The notes beneath the pieces are model-generated. The model did not search any database and was not told the DNA's origin. It saw only the letters and a program-made list of their open reading frames with translations. A stretch of DNA of 64,000 nucleotides from Elstera sp043721315 (lineage in GTDB: Bacteria; Pseudomonadota; Alphaproteobacteria; Elsterales; Elsteraceae), in assembly GCA_043721315.1 (NCBI GenBank), contig JAYSQZ010000052.1:78525-142524 (forward strand), given 5' to 3'. This document shows positions 8,149-16,485 of the stretch, piece by piece; position 1 is the first letter of the stretch, and every line of letters begins with the position of its first letter. The position numbers were made by a program, and so were the translations under genes.

Positions 8149-9055
8149 AGGCCGCTCCCTGCTCTTGCAAACCGCGATGGCCGACGTTGCGACCGATGTT
8201 CACGCGATGCTGGATCGGCTAATCCCCGATGGCGGTGGCGAGAGCGGCGAAGCGCGCCTGTCGGCAGCCATGCGTTACGCAGTCTTAGGGGGCGGCAAGC
8301 GGTTGCGGCCTTTTCTGGTCGTCGAATCGGCGGCGCTGTTTAACGTCTCGCCTTCGTCTGCTGTGAAAGTTGCGGCGGCGGTTGAGATGCTGCACACCTA
8401 TTCGCTCATTCATGACGATCTGCCCGCGATGGACGATGCGGAACTGCGCCGGGGCCGCCCCACGGTTCACCGTATGTATGATGAGGCTACGGCAATTCTA
8501 GCAGGCGATGCGCTGCTCACCCGCGCCTTCGAGGTGCTGGCCGATGCCGGCGTTCATGGCGATCCGGCAGTGCGGATCGAGCTTGTTAAAGAACTCGCGC
8601 AGGCAGCGGGGATTGCGGGCATGTGCGGCGGGCAGATGATGGATTTGCAGGCCGAAACCGAAAGCCTGCCGCTCGAAATCGGTGCGATTACGCGGTTGCA
8701 ACGGCTGAAGACGGGCGCGATCATCGCCTTTTCCTGCGAGGCTGGGGCGATTTTGGGTAAAGCGCCGCAGCAGATGCGCCACGCGCTCAACGCTTATGCT
8801 CACGATCTGGGGCTGGCCTTCCAAATTGCCGATGATTTGCTGGATGTCGAAAGCTCCAGCGCTGAAACCGGCAAGGACACCGGCAAAGATGCGGGTGCGA
8901 ATAAGGCCACATTTGTGTCTATCCTGGGGGTGGAGCGCGCCCGCGCGCAGGCGATCTTGCTGGCCGAACAAGCCTGCGTGCATCTCGATGCCTTCGGCCC
9001 CAGTGCCGATAGGCTGCGCGATGTGGCGCGGTTTGTCGTTGAACGTCGCGCGTAA
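8135..9055 (+). CDS. ispA: Farnesyl diphosphate synthase (polyprenyl synthetase)
   Basis: 306-aa short-chain trans-prenyltransferase that condenses IPP with DMAPP/GPP to farnesyl diphosphate. The first aspartate-rich motif is HDDLPAMDDAELRRGRPT; the second is FQIADDLLDVE. The GGGKRLRP substrate motif is near residue 50. The start ATG 8135 lies inside the end of xseB, with GGAG upstream; an upstream extension from 7967 reads through xseB out of frame and is rejected. With dxs it forms a compact isoprenoid operon. Confidence 0.95.
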   Translation: MPNLEGRSLLLQTAMADVATDVHAMLDRLIPDGGGESGEARLSAAMRYAVLGGGKRLRPFLVVESAALFNVSPSSAVKVAAAVEMLHTYSLIHDDLPAMDDAELRRGRPTVHRMYDEATAILAGDALLTRAFEVLADAGVHGDPAVRIELVKELAQAAGIAGMCGGQMMDLQAETESLPLEIGAITRLQRLKTGAIIAFSCEAGAILGKAPQQMRHALNAYAHDLGLAFQIADDLLDVESSSAETGKDTGKDAGANKATFVSILGVERARAQAILLAEQACVHLDAFGPSADRLRDVARFVVERRA

Positions 9056-9084
9056 TTTTTCTTGCCCATTTGGGACCAATATAG

Positions 9085-10995
9085 ATGGTAAACACGCCCT
9101 TACTCGATGAACTCACTTTGCCTGATGGCCTACGCGCACTCGATTCCGAAGCGTTGCGGGCGCTGGCGGCAGAAGTGCGGGCCGAGATGATAGATGCGGT
9201 TAGCCGTACCGGCGGGCATTTAGGCGCGGGCTTGGGCGTGGTGGAACTAACCGTTGCCCTGCACGCCGTGTTCAAAACGCCTCATGATCGGCTCATTTGG
9301 GACGTTGGCCACCAAGCCTATCCCCATAAGATTCTAACGGGGCGGCGCGACCGTATCCGCACGTTGCGCCAAGGCGGGGGCCTATCGGGTTTCACGCGGC
9401 GCACGGAAAGTGCGTTCGATCCGTTCGGCGCGGCCCATAGCTCCACTTCCATCTCTGCTGGGCTGGGTATGGCCGTGGCGCGCGACCTAAAGGGTGAAGC
9501 GCGCAATATCATCGCCGTTATCGGCGACGGCGCGATGAGCGCGGGCATGGCCTATGAGGCGATGAATAACGCAGGGGCCATGCGTTCGCGCTTGGTGGTG
9601 ATCCTCAACGATAACGACATGTCCATCGCCCGCCCGGTAGGGGCGATGAGCGCGTATCTGTCGCGGCTAATTTCCTCCAAATCCTACCGCTCGTTGCGGC
9701 ATCTGGCGAAAGACGTGGCCCAAGCGCTCGGGCCGAAGGTAACGCGCGCGGCGCGCAAGGCCGAAGAATATGCGCGCGGTATGGTCTCGGGCGGCACTTT
9801 GTTCGAGGAACTGGGCTTTTATTACATCGGCCCCATTGATGGGCATAACCTAGATCATCTGCTGCCGGTGCTTCGCAATGTCCGCGATATGCCCGACGAA
9901 GGCCCCGTGCTGATCCACGTGGTCACGCAAAAAGGCCGGGGCTATAAACCTGCCGAAGAGGCTGCCGACAAGTACCACGGGGTGAGCAAGTTCGACGTGC
10001 TGACCGGCACCCAAGCCAAACCCGCCAGCAATGTGCCGAGCTATACCGAGGTCTTCGCGCGCGGGCTGATTGCGGAAGCCCACGCAGATAACCGCATTAT
10101 CGCGATTACTGCCGCCATGCCGTCCGGCACGGGCCTGTCGGGCTTTGGCAAACTGTTCCCTACGCGCATTTTCGATGTGGGGATTGCCGAACAGCACGCC
10201 GTAACCTTCGCGGCGGGGCTGGCGTGCGAGGGGCTGAAGCCGTTCTGCGCGATTTACTCCACCTTCCTTCAGCGCGCCTACGATCAGATCGTTCACGACG
10301 TAGCAATCCAGAACCTGCCCGTCCGCTTCGCGATCGACCGTGCCGGACTGGTGGGGGCCGATGGCGCAACCCACGCCGGGAGCTTCGATACCGCTTTTCT
10401 AGGCGCGGTGCCGAATATGGTACTGATGGCGGCCTCCGACGAGGTGGAGTTGATGCACATGGTGGCGACCGCTGCCGCCTACGACGCTGGCCCCATCGCC
10501 TTCCGCTACCCGCGCGGCGAGGGGGTGGGGTTGGATTTGCCGGAGCGTGGCAGCGTGCTGCCCATCGGCAAGGGCCGGATTTTGAAAGAAGGCGGGCGCG
10601 CGGCTATCCTCTCCTACGGTACGCGGCTTGCCGAAGTGTTGGTTGCTGCCGAGATGCTGGCGCAACGCGGCCTGCCGGTCACGGTGGCCGATGCCCGCTT
10701 CGCCAAACCGCTCGATACAGACCTTGTGGACAGGCTCGCGACCGAGCATGAGGTGCTGATCACGGTGGAAGAAGGCTCGGTCGGCGGGTTCAGCAGCCTC
10801 GTGCTTCACCATCTCGCCCTCAGCGGGCACTTGGATCGCGGGTTAAAAGTGCGCCCGCTGGTGCTGCCGGATGTGTTCATCGACCACGACAACCCTGCCA
10901 AACAATATGACGAAGCGGGCCTCTCCGCTCGCAAGATTGCCGCGACAGTGGAACAGGCCCTGGGCCTGGGAGATGCTGCGGCCTTGCGCGCATAG
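9085..10995 (+). CDS. dxs: 1-deoxy-D-xylulose-5-phosphate synthase
   Basis: 636-aa thiamine diphosphate enzyme making DXP from pyruvate and glyceraldehyde 3-phosphate, the first step of the MEP isoprenoid pathway. It has the ThDP motif GDGAMSAGMAYEAMNNAG with NDNDMSI near residue 150-180, the catalytic Glu region VGIAEQHAVTFAAGLA near residue 370, and the C-terminal transketolase domain with VEEGSVGGFS. Length is normal. It lies 29 nt after ispA on the same strand. Repeat element R1 copy A fills the gap to tlyA. Confidence 0.97.
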   Translation: MVNTPLLDELTLPDGLRALDSEALRALAAEVRAEMIDAVSRTGGHLGAGLGVVELTVALHAVFKTPHDRLIWDVGHQAYPHKILTGRRDRIRTLRQGGGLSGFTRRTESAFDPFGAAHSSTSISAGLGMAVARDLKGEARNIIAVIGDGAMSAGMAYEAMNNAGAMRSRLVVILNDNDMSIARPVGAMSAYLSRLISSKSYRSLRHLAKDVAQALGPKVTRAARKAEEYARGMVSGGTLFEELGFYYIGPIDGHNLDHLLPVLRNVRDMPDEGPVLIHVVTQKGRGYKPAEEAADKYHGVSKFDVLTGTQAKPASNVPSYTEVFARGLIAEAHADNRIIAITAAMPSGTGLSGFGKLFPTRIFDVGIAEQHAVTFAAGLACEGLKPFCAIYSTFLQRAYDQIVHDVAIQNLPVRFAIDRAGLVGADGATHAGSFDTAFLGAVPNMVLMAASDEVELMHMVATAAAYDAGPIAFRYPRGEGVGLDLPERGSVLPIGKGRILKEGGRAAILSYGTRLAEVLVAAEMLAQRGLPVTVADARFAKPLDTDLVDRLATEHEVLITVEEGSVGGFSSLVLHHLALSGHLDRGLKVRPLVLPDVFIDHDNPAKQYDEAGLSARKIAATVEQALGLGDAAALRA

Positions 10996-11000
10996 CGTGG

Positions 11001-11099
11001 TTTCCGTTCGCTTTGGCTCAGGTAAACCACTCTATGCTTTTGTTTTGTAACGAAAACGCGTCGTCGCGGGTGCTTCCACCCGCTCGGGATTTGCTCTAA
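11001..11099 (+). repeat. Dispersed palindromic repeat R1, copy A
   Basis: Fills the whole dxs-tlyA gap. It shares with the other copies a left block (CCGTTCGCTTTGGCTCA), a T-rich middle, a hairpin CGGGTG-CTTC-CACCCG, and the right terminus TCGGGATTTGCTCTAA. The terminal TAA runs directly into the tlyA ATG (CTCTAATG), so the repeat forms the tlyA leader. Confidence 0.85.
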
Positions 11100-11833
11100 T
11101 GCGGCTCGATCAAACCCTCGTCGCTCACGGTCACGCGGCATCGCGCGAGCGGGCGCGGCAGATGATCTTGGCGGGGCAGGTTGAGCTTGCTGGGAAAATC
11201 GCGACCAAACCGGGGGCGGAGGTTTCCGATCCTGCCGCCGTGCGCGTGCTGGTGCCCGACCATCCGTGGGTATCGCGCGGGGCGTTGAAGCTGCTGGGCG
11301 CGCTTGCGGCTTTCAGGCTCGAGCCTGCGGGGGCAAGGGCGCTCGATATTGGGGCTTCTACCGGCGGCTTTACGGAAGTGCTGCTGGCGCGCGGGGCCGA
11401 GGCGGTTTTGGCGGTCGATGTCGGTCAGGACCAGCTCGCCGAAAAACTCCGCACCGATCCCCGCGTTGAAAGGCTGGAGCAGACCAATGCACGCGATTTA
11501 ACCGCCCTTCATCTAGCCCGCCTCGGCCCGCCCAACTGGATCGTCTGCGATGCCAGCTTTATTTCGCTGACGCTGGTGCTGCCCACAGCCTTAGCCCTCG
11601 CCGCCCCCGGCTGTACGCTGGTGGCCCTTATCAAACCGCAGTTCGAGGTGGGGCGGGGCAACCTTGGCAAGGGCGGGATTGTGCGGGATGCGGCGCAGCA
11701 TGACGCTGTTTGTGCTAAAATTCAGGCGTGGTTGAGCGAGGCAGAGGGGTGGCAGGTATTCGGCCTCGCCCCCAGCCCCGTTGAGGGGCCGGATGGGAAT
11801 AAGGAGTTTTTGATTGCGGCGCGGAAACGCTAG
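11099..11833 (+). CDS. tlyA: TlyA family rRNA 2'-O-methyltransferase (S4-FtsJ)
   Basis: 244-aa protein with an N-terminal S4 RNA-binding domain (RLDQTLVAHGHAASRERARQMI, residues 2-23) and a Rossmann methyltransferase domain. The SAM motif ALDIGASTGGFTEVLL is near residue 82, and the catalytic-site segments are DASFISL and LIKPQFEVG. The family methylates 2'-OH of cytidines in 16S/23S rRNA and is often mislabelled hemolysin. The ATG abuts repeat R1 with no clear Shine-Dalgarno sequence. The stop TAG is the first triplet of R1 copy B. Confidence 0.92.
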   Translation: MRLDQTLVAHGHAASRERARQMILAGQVELAGKIATKPGAEVSDPAAVRVLVPDHPWVSRGALKLLGALAAFRLEPAGARALDIGASTGGFTEVLLARGAEAVLAVDVGQDQLAEKLRTDPRVERLEQTNARDLTALHLARLGPPNWIVCDASFISLTLVLPTALALAAPGCTLVALIKPQFEVGRGNLGKGGIVRDAAQHDAVCAKIQAWLSEAEGWQVFGLAPSPVEGPDGNKEFLIAARKR

Positions 11834-11879
11834 AGCAAATCCCTAACGGGTGATCCCACCCGCTCGGGATTTGCTCTAA
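11831..11879 (+). repeat. Dispersed palindromic repeat R1, copy B (short form)
   Basis: A 13-bp perfect inverted repeat, TAGAGCAAATCCC (11831-11843) with GGGATTTGCTCTA (11866-11878), encloses the R1 hairpin CGGGTG-ATCC-CACCCG. It occupies the entire convergent gap between tlyA and the DapA-like gene, includes the tlyA stop codon, and touches the stop of the minus-strand gene. As a strong hairpin it could act as a bidirectional transcript end, although it lacks a T-tract. Confidence 0.85.
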
Positions 11880-11880
11880 T

Positions 11881-12744
11881 TCACGCCCAAGCACCTGCCG
11901 TCGCCAGCCCAAACTCGGTCGGGCGCAATGCCGGGGATCTGTCACAGATTGCGATACCGCTGCGTGCGCCAAAGATGCGCTTGCCATAGCAGATGAGATG
12001 TTCGAGCGATTGCATGGAAAAACTGGCGGCAGGCAGAAGTCTCTCATACTCCGAAAGCGCCAAGTCGATCTCTCCAGATGCCCAGGCACGGTAGCACGCG
12101 ACGACACCCGGCAAAACATCTGGCGCTACGACAAACCCCTCACAGCCGGCCTTTAGGCAATCCGTCATCTCAAGGCCACCGCGCCCGTTCAGGATGGTAA
12201 GACCACCGCCTACGCGCTTGACCAGACCAGCGAGGTCAATGGCTGAGGTTTCGGATTTGATGAGGGTAAAATTGACGCATCTGCCCCGCAAGACTGCGAT
12301 GTCTTCGTCCGACAAAGACCGACCAAGGTATTGCGGAGCGTTTTGAATAGCGAAAGGCAGCCGAGTTTCAGCCCCAACCCTGGCGAAGAACTCGATATAC
12401 TCCGAAGCCGGATAGGCCCCCACCAGCGGCGGCTGTAGGATGAGCCAGGCAGCGCCAGCCGCCTCAGCGTGGCGGATCAACTCCGTTTGTTCGGCCACAG
12501 AATTTCCGGCAATCGTAACCGAAAGTGGCAGGTCTTGGATGTCCTCGGCAGCCCAGTCGATCAACCGGCATCTCTCGGCAAACGTCAGTTTGCCAACTTC
12601 AGTTGCAAGGCCGAGCACTGTAACCCCATCGGCTCCTGCCTGTCTTACATAGTCGGCTTGCGCTGCCATGGCGGTGCGGTCTAGCCTTTCGCTTGCATCA
12701 AATAGCGCGAAAAGCACGCAGTGGATGCCCGTGAATACTTTCAA
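11881..12744 (-). CDS. DapA/NAL-family aldolase-lyase of a sugar-acid pathway
   Basis: 287-aa class I lyase of the dihydrodipicolinate synthase/N-acetylneuraminate lyase family. The Schiff-base lysine sits in TLIKSETSA (about residue 160). The usual YNxP tyrosine is replaced: the segment reads AIQNAPQYLG. The GTTGE-like substrate loop is GLATEVGKL. The neighbourhood (DgoD dehydratase, epimerase, sugar ABC transporter) suggests cleavage or dehydration of a 2-keto-3-deoxy sugar acid rather than lysine synthesis. The start is TTG 12744 with a perfect AAGGAGG seven bases upstream. The gene is cut off from the rest of the operon by a terminator hairpin and repeats R1/R2 (12856-13059). Confidence 0.8.
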   Translation of the reverse strand: MKVFTGIHCVLFALFDASERLDRTAMAAQADYVRQAGADGVTVLGLATEVGKLTFAERCRLIDWAAEDIQDLPLSVTIAGNSVAEQTELIRHAEAAGAAWLILQPPLVGAYPASEYIEFFARVGAETRLPFAIQNAPQYLGRSLSDEDIAVLRGRCVNFTLIKSETSAIDLAGLVKRVGGGLTILNGRGGLEMTDCLKAGCEGFVVAPDVLPGVVACYRAWASGEIDLALSEYERLLPAASFSMQSLEHLICYGKRIFGARSGIAICDRSPALRPTEFGLATAGAWA

Positions 12745-12855
12745 AGTGCGGCCTCCTTAAGAAAATCAGTGACTCCCTCGGCCTCGGGTATCGTAGCACG
12801 AGGCAGGTCTTGGCGGCCCCGCCCAAGACCTAGTAGAAATCTTCTGGCTTTGACT

Positions 12856-12957
12856 CTTAGAGCGTTTTTCGTTCGCTTTGGCTCACGTCAATCGCTCTAA
12901 GAGCCTGTTTGAAAATGTCGGACGGGTCGATCTCACCCGCTCGGGATTTGCTCTAAA
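12856..12957 (+). repeat. Dispersed palindromic repeat R1, copy C
   Basis: Full-length R1 with the left inverted pair TTAGAGCG (12857-12864) / CGCTCTAA (12893-12900), the left block CGTTCGCTTTGGCTCACGT, a diverged central hairpin, and the invariant right terminus CGCTCGGGATTTGCTCTAA. It is immediately followed by R2 copy 1, forming a composite element. Confidence 0.85.
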
Positions 12958-13015
12958 AGCCGCCATTGCGGCGGCGGCCAAGGGCGCGGATGCGCCCGCC
13001 CGGCGAGGGCCAAAA
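12957..13015 (+). repeat. Dispersed hairpin repeat R2, copy 1
   Basis: 59-nt GC-rich element, 58/59 identical to 42093-42151. It contains two hairpins, GCCGC-CATT-GCGGC and GGGCGC-GGAT-GCGCCC. Fused directly to the end of R1 copy C. Confidence 0.9.
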
Positions 13016-13059
13016 TAAAGCTAGAGCTGCGTGCGTCATAGTTGACGCACGCAGCTCTA
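13012..13059 (-). terminator. Rho-independent terminator after dgoD
   Basis: Perfect 17-bp inverted repeat TAGAGCTGCGTGCGTCA (13022-13038) and its complement (13043-13059) with a 4-nt loop. Read on the minus strand it is followed by a T-rich stretch (CTTTATTTT). It lies 45 nt past the dgoD stop and should end the transport/dehydratase transcript before the DapA-like gene. Confidence 0.75.
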
Positions 13060-13103
13060 AGACGAATTTCCGGCGATCAGCCGTCTATTTGACGTTAGAT
13101 CGG

Positions 13104-14252
13104 CTACCATTCCGCAATAGAACCATCCTTGTGGCGCCAAACTGGTGCGCGCCATTTGTGGCCGCTGCGGGCAGCCTCGACCACGCGTTCTTCATCAACT
13201 TCGATGCCAAGGCCGGGGCCGTTGGGAATTTGAAGTTGGCCGTTCGTGAGCGTAAAGCCCTGTCCGGGGCGGGTATAATCGGTCAGGTCGCCCCCTTGAT
13301 TGTAGTGAATGCCCAGGCTTTGCTCCTGGATGAAGGCGTTGTGGCAAACGGCGTTAACCTGAAGACAGGCTGCCAGCGCAATTGGCCCAAGCGGGCAATG
13401 CGGGGCTAGTGCGATGTCATAGGCTTCGGCCCAATGCCCGATCCGCACGGTTTCCGAAATGCCGCCGACGTGTGCTGGATCAGGGTTAATCACTTGCGCC
13501 GCCCGCAATTCAAACACACGCTTGAAATCATAGCGGGAATGCAGCCGTTCGCCGATGCACAACGGGATTGAGGTGGCGCGGGCTAAATCTGCCAGGCTCT
13601 CCACCATTGCAGAAACCACGGCATCCTCGACAAAGATCGGGCGCAGTGGCTCCAGTTCTTTCAAAAGCACCCGCGCCATAGGCAAATGGACCCGCCCGTG
13701 AAAATCGAAGGCAAGATCCATGCTGGAGCCAACCGCTTCGCGCAACTCGAACAATCGCTGAATGATGCCGTCAACTTTTGCGTAAGTATCAACAATTTGC
13801 AATTCTTCACAAATATTGAATTTCACCGCATCAAAGCCCTGATCTCGCAGCTTGATCGCCCCTTCGATCAGTCTTGAAGGCCGGTCGCCGCCAATCCAGC
13901 AATAGCTGCGGACCGACTGGCGCACAGGGCCACCCAGCAATTCATTCACCGGCACGCCGAGGGCACGCCCCTTAATGTCCCACAGCGCGGTGTCCAGACC
14001 GGAGATGGCGCTCATCAGCACCGGGCCGCCACGGTAGCAGCCGTTCCGATACAGCATCTGCCAGATGTCTTCGATATGGCGGGGATCGCGGCCCACGACC
14101 ATATCGCTAAGCTCGGCGATCTTCGTGGCCAGTGTTTCAGCGTGACCCTCCAGCACAGGCTCGCCCCAACCGGAGATGCCTTCATCCGTTTCCACTTTCA
14201 GAAACAGCCAGCGTGGCGGGACTAGAAAGGTTTTAAGCGAGATAATCTTCAT
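13104..14252 (-). CDS. dgoD: D-galactonate dehydratase family protein (enolase superfamily)
   Basis: 382-aa mandelate racemase-type dehydratase, exactly the length of E. coli DgoD and similar throughout. Metal and catalytic positions are visible: DFHGR (Asp ligand plus His acid), FVEDAV (Glu ligand), IGERLH (third ligand) and APHCPLGP (catalytic His), then LQEQSLGIHYN-type segment (IQEQSLGIHYNQG). It dehydrates an aldonic acid, probably D-galactonate, to 2-keto-3-deoxygalactonate. The frame is open from 14282, but ATG 14252 matches E. coli MKI..., has GGAGG upstream, and starts 1 nt after the preceding ORF stop. E. coli IEEPV becomes VEDAV here, so a related aldonate substrate is possible. 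Confidence 0.9.
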   Translation of the reverse strand: MKIISLKTFLVPPRWLFLKVETDEGISGWGEPVLEGHAETLATKIAELSDMVVGRDPRHIEDIWQMLYRNGCYRGGPVLMSAISGLDTALWDIKGRALGVPVNELLGGPVRQSVRSYCWIGGDRPSRLIEGAIKLRDQGFDAVKFNICEELQIVDTYAKVDGIIQRLFELREAVGSSMDLAFDFHGRVHLPMARVLLKELEPLRPIFVEDAVVSAMVESLADLARATSIPLCIGERLHSRYDFKRVFELRAAQVINPDPAHVGGISETVRIGHWAEAYDIALAPHCPLGPIALAACLQVNAVCHNAFIQEQSLGIHYNQGGDLTDYTRPGQGFTLTNGQLQIPNGPGLGIEVDEERVVEAARSGHKWRAPVWRHKDGSIAEW

Positions 14253-14253
14253 G

Positions 14254-14577
14254 TCAGCCCTGGGCCTCCACCACGGGGCCACTGGCCGCGAGGTCTGTGA
14301 TCTGCATATTGGTTGGCCCGTCGGTCCAGGTACCCTTCGCCGCCACGCGCCGGGCGCACAGCAGTGCCTTTGTGTGATTGGTCTCGCTCATCTTGATTGC
14401 TCCTTCCAACACTGCTTCAGCGCCCCTGACCACGGGTCCACGCTTTTTGCTAAACGCCGTCATGCCGTCGCGGCCTTTCTTGGTTATCCCGCACTGCGTT
14501 TCACCGCTGTTTCCCCATACCTGCCCCGGCGCGATCGAGGCACCTTGGCTGTGCCGACGGATGTGACCGTGAGTCAT
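14254..14577 (-). CDS. Unrecognised 107-aa protein coupled between epimerase and dgoD
   Basis: I do not recognise this protein. Its ATG overlaps the epimerase stop in an ATGA arrangement (14574-14577), and its stop is separated from the dgoD ATG by one base (TGACATG), the tight coupling expected of a real operon gene. The sequence is polar, rich in Gly, Ala, Thr, Lys and Arg, with no signal peptide or transmembrane segment. It contains KKGRDGMTAFSKKRGP and a helical stretch RGAEAVLEGAIKMSE. It could be a small accessory protein or the remnant of a larger decayed gene; coding potential is suggested only by position. Confidence 0.45.
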   Translation of the reverse strand: MTHGHIRRHSQGASIAPGQVWGNSGETQCGITKKGRDGMTAFSKKRGPVVRGAEAVLEGAIKMSETNHTKALLCARRVAAKGTWTDGPTNMQITDLAASGPVVEAQG

Positions 14578-15431
14578 GGCAATATCCCGTCGTCCCGGTC
14601 GGTCAGGGTCATTCGGACTGACCAGCTGTGCGTCTCGTGCAGGCCAAGCATCCGGGCCTGTCCAAGGGTGTCAGCATCGGCAAGGTTATCGACGGCGGCC
14701 GTGGTCGGCTCCAGCGCAACCTGATTCACCGGATTTCCCTTGGGCCAACCGCCATAGCAGAGCCATAGTCCGAAGGCTGGCACATCGTCCCAATCAAGAG
14801 TGATGCCGCCATTGGGTCCGACGATGGCCGCCGATGCGCGGCGCGGCGTTTTGGAATAGGCTTTCAGGGCAAGGCCCTCATCCGGCGGCCCGACGATGCT
14901 CAAATCGCGGCCCTGATAGGTGGGCCAGACGAATGGATCCTCCCCGATACGCAGCCTTTCATGTCCGGCCAAGACGATCCGGTCGCCCCGGCTGGTGGCC
15001 AGTAGGCAATGCTGGCTCCAGAGATAGGGCAGTTGCCGTGGACCAAGATTGCTCACGCGGTAGTTAGCCACCGCAGTTGCACCTGCTACTGTTAGCCGCC
15101 GTGTGAAGCGGAACAGGGAGGTCTCGAACCGTGTTTCAACGCACTCCGGGGCTACCAGATCGACGCTCCAGTGACGCCCCCAAAGCACGCCGTGATCGCG
15201 CAACCGCCCCCCCCAGGCGGGATGATCGCAGGAAAGGACGGTCGGGAAACATTCGTCCCAACCGACCGCCTCGTCGGCACCATAGGCCACGTCCTCGCCC
15301 GGATGGGAGGAACTCTGTGGACCGGTAACTAGCCACTGGCGCCCGCTGTTGCGATCCGTCAGTGACAAAACCCTGGCACCATAGTCGGGCGATATCGAAA
15401 GGCTAAGGCGGTCATTCCCGATGCTCAGCAC
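14574..15431 (-). CDS. Aldose 1-epimerase family protein
   Basis: 285-aa galactose-mutarotase-like beta-sandwich protein, probably interconverting anomers of the incoming sugar. The start MLSIGNDRLSLSISPDYGARVLSLTD is the usual family N-terminus. A histidine-containing LWGRHW region near residue 85, LWSQHCLL near 140 and the C-terminal ALEPTTAAVDNL (catalytic Glu region, about residue 245) are family features. It begins 1 nt after the permease stop and overlaps the next ORF by 4 nt, so it belongs to the transporter operon. Confidence 0.8.
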   Translation of the reverse strand: MLSIGNDRLSLSISPDYGARVLSLTDRNSGRQWLVTGPQSSSHPGEDVAYGADEAVGWDECFPTVLSCDHPAWGGRLRDHGVLWGRHWSVDLVAPECVETRFETSLFRFTRRLTVAGATAVANYRVSNLGPRQLPYLWSQHCLLATSRGDRIVLAGHERLRIGEDPFVWPTYQGRDLSIVGPPDEGLALKAYSKTPRRASAAIVGPNGGITLDWDDVPAFGLWLCYGGWPKGNPVNQVALEPTTAAVDNLADADTLGQARMLGLHETHSWSVRMTLTDRDDGILP

Positions 15432-15432
15432 T

Positions 15433-16485
15433 TTAGTGTCCTCCCGAGGCCATCAATTTCGTCTGGTGCCGTTCTGCTGTAGCCATCCGCCATTGACCGA
15501 TGGCCACGGCGAGGACCAGCAACAAGCCTTTCGCAACGAGTTGATAAAAAGTTGGAATTCCCAGCAAATTCATGCCGTTGGACAAAACCGCGAGCAGCAA
15601 AACGGCCAGCATCGACCCAACGATGGTCCCTTTACCCCCCGCCAGCAACGCACCCCCCAGAAAGACGGCCGTGATCGCCTCTAACTCCAGCCCTTGCGTA
15701 CCCGAGGCAGGTTGCCCCGAAGATGTCCGCGCCGTAACGATGACCCCTGCAAGGCCGGACAAAGCACCGGAAATGGCATAGATCCAGAGCCGCATCCTGT
15801 TGAGATTGATCCCTGCAAGGCGCGCTGCGGTAGGGTTGCCGCCCATCGCATAGATGGAGCGGCCGAACACAGTAGAGGACATCACGAAGTAGCCGACAAT
15901 CGCTACGCCAATCAGTATCGCGAAGGCAATCGGAATGCCTGGGAAGCTGCCTAATTGCAAGAATCGGCCCGATCCAAGCAACGCGAAGGTAGGGTCGAGC
16001 ACGCCCACGGGCCGTCCGTCGGGGGCGATCAGAAAGGCTATGCCGCGAAAGGCGGACATGGTGGCGAGCGTTGCCACCACCGCATTAACGCGCAGATAGT
16101 TGATGATGAGCGCGTTAACCAAACCCAGCACGGCACCGATAGCGAGGCCACCCGCGAGGCCACCAGGAATACTGCCCGATCCCGTAACGATCAAAGCGCA
16201 AATGACCGAGGCGCAGCCCGCAATCGACCCGACGGAGATATCCAGCCCATTAGAGACGATCACCAATGTCATGCCGACGGCGATCAGGCCGACGACGGCC
16301 ATATTCTGACCGATGTTAAACAGATTGCGCGATGAAAACAGAAATTCGGTTTGGCTGGACACCGCCACGACAAGAAGGATCAGCGCGATAATCAGCGAAA
16401 TATTCTCAGCGCCTATAAAGCGGGTTAGTCGAAATATTGGGCTTTCCGGGGAACGGGTCGTCATCTTAAATTTTCCAGCGGTCAT
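15433..16485 (-). CDS. Sugar ABC transporter permease (RbsC/AraH type)
   Basis: 350-aa inner-membrane permease of the carbohydrate uptake transporter-2 family with about eight to ten hydrophobic segments. Family features are GMTLVIVSNGLDISVGS near residue 75, and the cytoplasmic coupling segment AMGGNPTAARLAGINLNRMRLWIYAISG near residue 215. The ATG overlaps the ATPase stop as ATGA (16482-16485), so this start is preferred over the internal ATG seven codons later. Confidence 0.92.
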   Translation of the reverse strand: MTAGKFKMTTRSPESPIFRLTRFIGAENISLIIALILLVVAVSSQTEFLFSSRNLFNIGQNMAVVGLIAVGMTLVIVSNGLDISVGSIAGCASVICALIVTGSGSIPGGLAGGLAIGAVLGLVNALIINYLRVNAVVATLATMSAFRGIAFLIAPDGRPVGVLDPTFALLGSGRFLQLGSFPGIPIAFAILIGVAIVGYFVMSSTVFGRSIYAMGGNPTAARLAGINLNRMRLWIYAISGALSGLAGVIVTARTSSGQPASGTQGLELEAITAVFLGGALLAGGKGTIVGSMLAVLLLAVLSNGMNLLGIPTFYQLVAKGLLLVLAVAIGQWRMATAERHQTKLMASGGH

